Source: Pseudomonas pohangensis
Lineage (GTDB): Bacteria; Pseudomonadota; Gammaproteobacteria; Pseudomonadales; Pseudomonadaceae
DNA length: 64,000 nt
Assembly: GCF_900105995.1 (NCBI RefSeq)
Contig: NZ_LT629785.1
Span: forward strand, 1,116,001-1,180,000
Direction of reading: 5' to 3'
Under the pieces are notes generated by a model that was not told where the DNA came from, ran no database searches, and saw only the letters and a program-made list of their open reading frames with translations. The stretch's first letter is position 1; each line of letters starts with the position of its first letter. Positions 59,851 through 64,000 of the stretch are shown one piece after another. Both the position numbers and the translations under genes were made by a program.

Positions 59851-60987
59851 ATGGAAAAGCTTCTTAACCTCTGGCACGGCACCGGTATTTATCATCTTGA
59901 GCCGGGACAGGCGCTGATGATGGCCGTCTGCATGCTGCTGATCTATCTGGCGATCAAAAAGGGCTTCGAGCCGCTGTTGCTGATCCCGATCGGCTTTGGC
60001 GGCATTCTGGCCAACATCCCGGTGGCCAATATGGCCGTGGGCGGCGGCATCCTGCATCTGTTCTATGAAGTGGGTCTGCCCACCAGCGTGTTCCCGCTGC
60101 TGATCTTCATGGGTGTCGGTGCAATGACCGACTTCGGCCCGATGCTGGCCAACCCGAAGACCCTGCTGCTCGGGGCTGCGGCGCAGATCGGCATCTTCGG
60201 CACCCTGCTCGGCGCTTTGGCGATTACCGCGATGGGTATTCCGGGCATGGAGTTCACCATGCGTGAAGCCGGTTCGATCGCGATTATCGGCGGTGCCGAT
60301 GGTCCGACCTCGATCTTCGTCACCTCGAAACTGGCACCGCACCTGCTCGGTCCGATTGCAGTGGCGGCGTACTCGTACATGGCACTGGTGCCGTTGATCC
60401 AGCCGCCGATCATGCGCTGGCTGACTACCAAGGAAGAGCGCTGCATTGTCATGGAGCAATTGCGCCATGTCAGTCAGGCCGAGAAGATCATCTTCCCGCT
60501 GGTGCTGACCGTGCTGATTGGTCTGTTGCTGCCTGACGCAGCGCCGCTGGTGGGCATGTTTGCCTTCGGCAACCTGCTGCGTGAAGCCGGTGTGGTAGAG
60601 CGTCTGGCCGATACCTCGCGGAATGCGCTGATCAACATCGTGACCATCTGTCTGGGTCTGACGGTCGGCTCCAAACTGTCGGCGGAAGCCTTCCTCAACC
60701 TCAAGACGCTGGGCATTCTGGCACTGGGCATGGTGGCATTCAGCGCCGGAACAGCCGGTGGCGTGCTGATGGCCAAGTTCATGAACCTGTTCAGCAAGCA
60801 CAAGATCAACCCGTTGATCGGCTCTGCCGGGGTATCGGCGGTGCCGATGGCAGCGCGGGTGTCGAACAAGGTCGGGCTGGAAAGCAATCCGCAGAACTTC
60901 CTGCTGATGCACGCCATGGGGCCGAACGTGGCCGGTGTGATCGGCTCGGCGGTAGCGGCAGGTATCCTGCTCAACTTCATTTCCTGA
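59851..60987 (+). CDS. oadB: oxaloacetate decarboxylase beta subunit (Na+ pump)
   Basis: 378-aa integral membrane protein that decarboxylates carboxybiotin and exports sodium. About nine hydrophobic segments, with IPIGFGGILANIP near 45, GGADGPTSIFVTSKLAP near 148-165 (the conserved aspartate and sodium-site region), and SAGVSAVPMAARVSNKVG and HAMGPNVAGVIGSAVAAG near the C-terminus. It follows oadA by 13 bases with GAGGAGAG before the ATG. A very strong terminator closes the operon. Confidence 0.95.
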   Translation: MEKLLNLWHGTGIYHLEPGQALMMAVCMLLIYLAIKKGFEPLLLIPIGFGGILANIPVANMAVGGGILHLFYEVGLPTSVFPLLIFMGVGAMTDFGPMLANPKTLLLGAAAQIGIFGTLLGALAITAMGIPGMEFTMREAGSIAIIGGADGPTSIFVTSKLAPHLLGPIAVAAYSYMALVPLIQPPIMRWLTTKEERCIVMEQLRHVSQAEKIIFPLVLTVLIGLLLPDAAPLVGMFAFGNLLREAGVVERLADTSRNALINIVTICLGLTVGSKLSAEAFLNLKTLGILALGMVAFSAGTAGGVLMAKFMNLFSKHKINPLIGSAGVSAVPMAARVSNKVGLESNPQNFLLMHAMGPNVAGVIGSAVAAGILLNFIS

Positions 60988-61029
60988 GCCGTCAGGCTGG
61001 TGCGAAGCGCATTCGCACCAGGCTTTAAC

Positions 61030-61065
61030 GCAAAACGCCCCGAAAGCCGGGGCGTTTTGCGTTTC
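61030..61065 (+). terminator. Rho-independent terminator after oadB
   Basis: Perfect 12-bp stem GCAAAACGCCCC / GGGGCGTTTTGC, 7-nt loop, then GTTTC. It may also serve the convergent DyP gene. Confidence 0.92.
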
Positions 61066-61082
61066 AGGGTCGGATTGGCTGC

Positions 61083-61964
61083 TCAGTGCCCGATAGCGCG
61101 CAGATCCAGCTTGCCGTTGCGTAGCGGCGGGCACCAGAAGTAGCTGCCGCTGAGCGGAGTGCTGAACTGGAACAGCGCGTCACGGATACCGTCCTCGGCG
61201 CCGACCATGCGGCGCATCTGCGCTTCATAGGCGTCGAAGGAATGGCCGAAGGCGCTGAACATCAGGCCGGAGTCAGCATCCCGCGCCCAGGGCATGGAAC
61301 GGCGCAGCACGAAGGCTTCGGGCTCGAAACTTTCCTGGGCGGTGCGCTTCACGTGGGCTGACTCGGGGGCATCGTCGAGCTCTTCGTTATCGCTCTTGCG
61401 GCGGCCGATGGCATGGTCCTGGGCCTGCGTGGACATGCCCTCGAAACGGCTGAAATCATGCTGCCATTGCTGCAGGGCGAGAAAGCTGGAAGCGTCCAGC
61501 CCCGGGCCCTGACCCTGCACGAAAGCGGTTTCCTCGGCAGCCGCGCCGACCGGGTTTTCGGTGCCGTCCTCGTAACCGGTCAGATCCAGTCCGCTGCCAT
61601 AGCGAAAGGCATCCACGCCACGCTGCAGTTCAAATCCCGCAGCCAGGGTCTGTTCAACCTGGCGCCCCAGATGTACCAGTTCGCCGCGTTCCTTGCTGCG
61701 CAGCCAGCAGCACAGATCGCAAGGCGTAGCCGGAATGTTCAGGCCGGGCATGGAAAAGTCGGGAAAGCTGCGCAAACCGGCAACCTCTGTGCCAAGTGCG
61801 CTCACCAGTGAATGCCCGAGCCCGACCACCAGCGTGTGGCCGTCAGCCAGCTGTGCCAGTTTCTCCAGTGCGGCACCTGCCAGGGAGGCTGTGCGCGCAG
61901 TGAAGAACAGGTAACGGCCAAAGGCCGGGATGGGTTCGAGAATGCCGGGTTGTGCGTGTGTCAT
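61083..61964 (-). CDS. DyP-type haem peroxidase
   Basis: 293-aa dye-decolorising peroxidase. The family motif GXXDG is GYEDG at 130-134 (LTGYEDGTENPVG). A C-terminal block (EEAFVLRRSMPW-like, GLMFSAFGHSFDAYEAQMRRMVG) is typical of class B DyP. No Tat signal, so cytoplasmic; class B DyPs can be encapsulin cargo but no encapsulin gene is seen. A Cys-rich patch PCDLCCWLRS at 81-90 is notable. The start at 61964 follows AAGGAG; an extended frame upstream is not supported. Confidence 0.88.
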   Translation of the reverse strand: MTHAQPGILEPIPAFGRYLFFTARTASLAGAALEKLAQLADGHTLVVGLGHSLVSALGTEVAGLRSFPDFSMPGLNIPATPCDLCCWLRSKERGELVHLGRQVEQTLAAGFELQRGVDAFRYGSGLDLTGYEDGTENPVGAAAEETAFVQGQGPGLDASSFLALQQWQHDFSRFEGMSTQAQDHAIGRRKSDNEELDDAPESAHVKRTAQESFEPEAFVLRRSMPWARDADSGLMFSAFGHSFDAYEAQMRRMVGAEDGIRDALFQFSTPLSGSYFWCPPLRNGKLDLRAIGH

Positions 61965-62103
61965 TGCTTCTCCTTGGTAGGCGGTGTCCTGTGCCTTGCC
62001 GGCCAGTATATCTGCGCAGCGTGGACGGGTCGCTGGCCAGCTGTTGCCCGCGCGTGCAGCGGGCAGGGCTGACAGGTCAGCTGCACGCCATCGGCATTGC
62101 CCC

Positions 62104-62496
62104 TCAGCAGTTGCTGCAGGCCGGGGTCTGTTGCGCGGCAACGGCATGACTGAGCTTTTCGTAGCCGCCAGCGTTGGTCACATTGTGATAACCCAGTTCA
62201 TGCAGGGTCTGCTGGGCAATGCCCGAGCGCCTGCCGCTGCGGCAATAGAGAACAATCGGCTGGTTCTTGTCCGGTGCGATGGCGGCTATCTGTCCGGCGA
62301 TCCGGTCGAACTCGATCTGCCGGGCTCCGGGCAGCGCGCCCTGGGCGAACTCCTCGGGTGTGCGCACATCGATAAGGATGGCATCCGGCTGGCTCAGGGC
62401 ATTCAGAACCACCCGTTCATCAGCGGTTTCGGCCAGAACGGGGCCGCCGAGCAGTACCAGCAGGGATAAAGGCAAGGCAAGCAGAAGGGCGCGCAT
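62104..62496 (-). CDS. periplasmic rhodanese-like protein
   Basis: 130-aa protein with signal peptide (MRALLLALPLSLLVLLGGPVLA), then one rhodanese domain. Active-site loop CRSGRRSG with Cys85, and ILIDVRTPEEFAQGALPGARQIEF upstream. Likely a periplasmic sulfur carrier or thiosulfate:cyanide sulfurtransferase. Two further Cys close to the C-terminus (PACSNC) could bind metal or carry redox. The ATG at 62496 follows AGGAGAC. Confidence 0.87.
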   Translation of the reverse strand: MRALLLALPLSLLVLLGGPVLAETADERVVLNALSQPDAILIDVRTPEEFAQGALPGARQIEFDRIAGQIAAIAPDKNQPIVLYCRSGRRSGIAQQTLHELGYHNVTNAGGYEKLSHAVAAQQTPACSNC

Positions 62497-62715
62497 GTGA
62501 GTCTCCTTCGGGGGGTGGGTCTGGTTACGCTATCACAGCGCGTGGTTCTGGCGTATGGCCGGTGCGGTCAGGCGGATGTCAGCGCCATGGCACTGAGCCC
62601 AGTGGTCAATCGGCTTGAGCGCATTGGTCATTGAGTGCCATGGTGGTGCGGTTAAGGTGTAGCTAACGGGTAAATTTTCTTTTTACCTGCGGATCAATCG
62701 CAACGAGAGAAGGCC

Positions 62716-63921
62716 ATGACCGAAGCATATATTTTTGATGCCGTGCGTACCCCGCGTGGCAAGGGCAAGAAAGACGGCGCGCTGCACAGCGTCAAGCCGG
62801 TTGATCTGGTAGCCGGGCTGCTGCGCGCGCTGCAAGTGCGCAACCAGCTGGATACCAGCCAGGTTGACGATATCGTGCTCGGTTGCGTGACGCCGGTAGG
62901 CGATCAGGGAGCCGATATTGCCAAGACCGCGGCGTTCGTCGCCGATTGGGACGAGAGCGTATCGGGCCAGCAACTCAACCGTTTCTGCGCTTCGGGCCTC
63001 GAGGCGGTCAATCTGGCGGCGATGAAAGTGCGTTCCGGTTTCGAGGATCTGGTGGTTGCCGGTGGCGTGGAGTCGATGTCACGGGTGCCAATGGGCTCCG
63101 ATGGCGGCGCCTGGGCCCTGGATCCGGCCACCAACCTGCACACCGGCTTTGCTCCGCAGGGCATTGGCGCCGATCTGATCGCCACTCTGGAAGGCTTCTC
63201 CCGTGAAGACGTGGATGCCTTTGCCCTGCGCTCGCAAAAGAAGGCGGCGCGCGCCAGTGCCGATGGTTCGTTCAGCAAGTCGCTGATTCCGGTAACCGAC
63301 CAGAACGGCATCGTGATTCTCGATCACGACGAATTCATCCGCGGGGATTCCACTCCGGAAGGTCTGGGCAAGCTCAAGCCGAGCTTCGAGATGATGGGCC
63401 AGATGGGCTTCGATGCCACCGCGCTGCGCAAGTACTCGCATGTCGAGAAGATCAATCACGTGCACACGCCGGGCAACAGCTCGGGCATCGTCGATGGTTC
63501 CGCACTGATGCTGATCGGCAGCGAAGCCAAGGGCAAGGAGCTGGGCCTCAAGCCACGGGCGCGCATCGTCGCGACTGCCGTGACCAGTACCGATCCGACC
63601 ATCATGCTCACCGGCCCGGCGCCGGCCACGCGCAAGGCGCTGGCCAAGGCCGGCATGCAGGCCAGCGATATCGACCTGTTCGAAGTCAATGAAGCCTTCG
63701 CCTCGGTGGTGATGAAGTTCATGAAGGAAATGGGCGTGTCCGAGGACAAGGTCAACGTCAATGGCGGCTCGATCGCCATGGGCCACCCGCTGGGCGCCAC
63801 CGGTTGCGCGATTCTCGGCACCCTGCTCGACGAGCTGGAGAAGCGCCAGCTGCGCTATGGCCTGGCCACGCTCTGTGTGGGCGGCGGCATGGGTATCGCG
63901 ACGATTATCGAGCGCGTGTAG
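62716..63921 (+). CDS. acetyl-CoA C-acyltransferase (thiolase)
   Basis: 401-aa thiolase catalysing acyl-CoA condensation or thiolysis. The acyl-accepting Cys91 is in LNRFCASGLEAVN; the C-terminal motifs are NVNGGSIAMGHPLGATG (His) and LCVGGGMGIATIIERV (second Cys). The sequence is closer to broad-range beta-ketothiolases (FadA/FadI-like) than to PhaA; no fadB partner is in the window. AGAGAAGG precedes the ATG. Its last codons run into a REP element that supplies the stop TAG. Confidence 0.92.
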   Translation: MTEAYIFDAVRTPRGKGKKDGALHSVKPVDLVAGLLRALQVRNQLDTSQVDDIVLGCVTPVGDQGADIAKTAAFVADWDESVSGQQLNRFCASGLEAVNLAAMKVRSGFEDLVVAGGVESMSRVPMGSDGGAWALDPATNLHTGFAPQGIGADLIATLEGFSREDVDAFALRSQKKAARASADGSFSKSLIPVTDQNGIVILDHDEFIRGDSTPEGLGKLKPSFEMMGQMGFDATALRKYSHVEKINHVHTPGNSSGIVDGSALMLIGSEAKGKELGLKPRARIVATAVTSTDPTIMLTGPAPATRKALAKAGMQASDIDLFEVNEAFASVVMKFMKEMGVSEDKVNVNGGSIAMGHPLGATGCAILGTLLDELEKRQLRYGLATLCVGGGMGIATIIERV

Positions 63922-63979
63922 GAGCCAGCTTGCTGGCGATTCGTCACGACCCTGATCGCGAGCAAGCTCGCTCCTACAG
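63917..63979. repeat. REP pair (inverted REPIN-like doublet)
   Basis: Two REP heads in opposite orientation: TGTAGGAGCCAGCTTGCTGG (from 63917, arm continues CGAT) and its inverted partner ending GCTCGCTCCTACAG (63955-63979), separated by about 15 bases. Arms differ at the central dyad (GAGCCAGC versus GAGCGAGC). The left arm overlaps the thiolase stop codon at 63919-63921. Confidence 0.88.
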
Positions 63980-64000
63980 GTCAGACAGCACAAGAAATTA

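Noticed and set aside
59755..61134. 459-aa minus-strand frame over oadB
   Set aside because: Extremely Gln/His/Arg-rich, typical of an antisense shadow; oadB on the plus strand is unmistakable.
1..64000. tRNA, rRNA, CRISPR arrays, insertion sequences, integrases and toxin-antitoxin pairs
   Set aside because: No T-loop signatures, rRNA blocks, terminal repeats with transposase, regular spacer arrays or recognisable toxin families were seen on either strand. Absence by eye is not proof.

Overview
The window reads as ordinary chromosome of a high-GC gammaproteobacterium in the Pseudomonas / Halopseudomonas group. The evidence is the gene families and their order (rnd-ycgL-hydroxyacid dehydrogenase-ycgN; folE / smr / prmB-aroC-MFS-mtnD), a MASE2-type CyaB, cyanide-insensitive-type cytochrome bd genes, a histone-like PhaF-type phasin, and REP elements of the Pseudomonas type (core GAGCGAGCTTGCTCGCGA) at about 34.3 kb and at the right edge. 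The genus call is inference. I saw no rRNA, tRNA, CRISPR array, integrase, transposase or prophage block. Layout: 0-9.3 kb holds an MltF-family lytic transglycosylase, RecQ, a membrane diguanylate cyclase, a short FimV-like LysM protein with a strong terminator, a SelW-like thioredoxin-fold protein and a CyaB-type adenylate cyclase. 9.3-19.7 kb is metabolic and housekeeping: FumC, DUF2059, BolA, TrhO, a DsbA-family oxidoreductase, a SulP transporter, small envelope proteins, SseA, PlsC and a DUF6279 lipoprotein. 19.8-22.5 kb is a same-strand trio (P460-like c-type haem protein, beta-propeller, membrane protein) closed by an intrinsic terminator. 22.6-23.2 kb encodes the phasin. 23.8-34.3 kb looks like a respiratory and 2-hydroxyacid module. 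It has a membrane-anchored PQQ-type quinoprotein, a two-gene cytochrome bd oxidase, and a convergent operon of ThDP decarboxylase-like enzyme, FAD-linked and FMN-linked 2-hydroxyacid dehydrogenases and a class II aldolase-fold protein. A LysR regulator sits divergent to that operon across an inverted repeat. The likely logic is oxidation of both enantiomers of an unidentified 2-hydroxyacid to a 2-oxoacid, then decarboxylation to an aldehyde, with electrons passing to quinone. This is the best candidate here for an uncharacterised pathway. 34.4-50.1 kb is mixed: a second beta-propeller, RNase D and its operon, a gluzincin-like protease, several small membrane or stress proteins, an XRE/MmyB regulator, NnrU, an SDR, FolE and Smr. 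50.3-57.5 kb has PrmB, AroC, an MFS transporter, an acireductone dioxygenase lacking its usual mtnB/mtnC neighbours, a LysE exporter, an esterase, an SDR and a glutamine amidotransferase. 57.8-61.0 kb is a complete oadGAB sodium-pumping oxaloacetate decarboxylase operon with a strong terminator. 61.1-63.9 kb has a DyP peroxidase, a periplasmic rhodanese and a thiolase whose stop codon lies inside a REP element. Function calls rest on motifs read by eye; no database search was possible.
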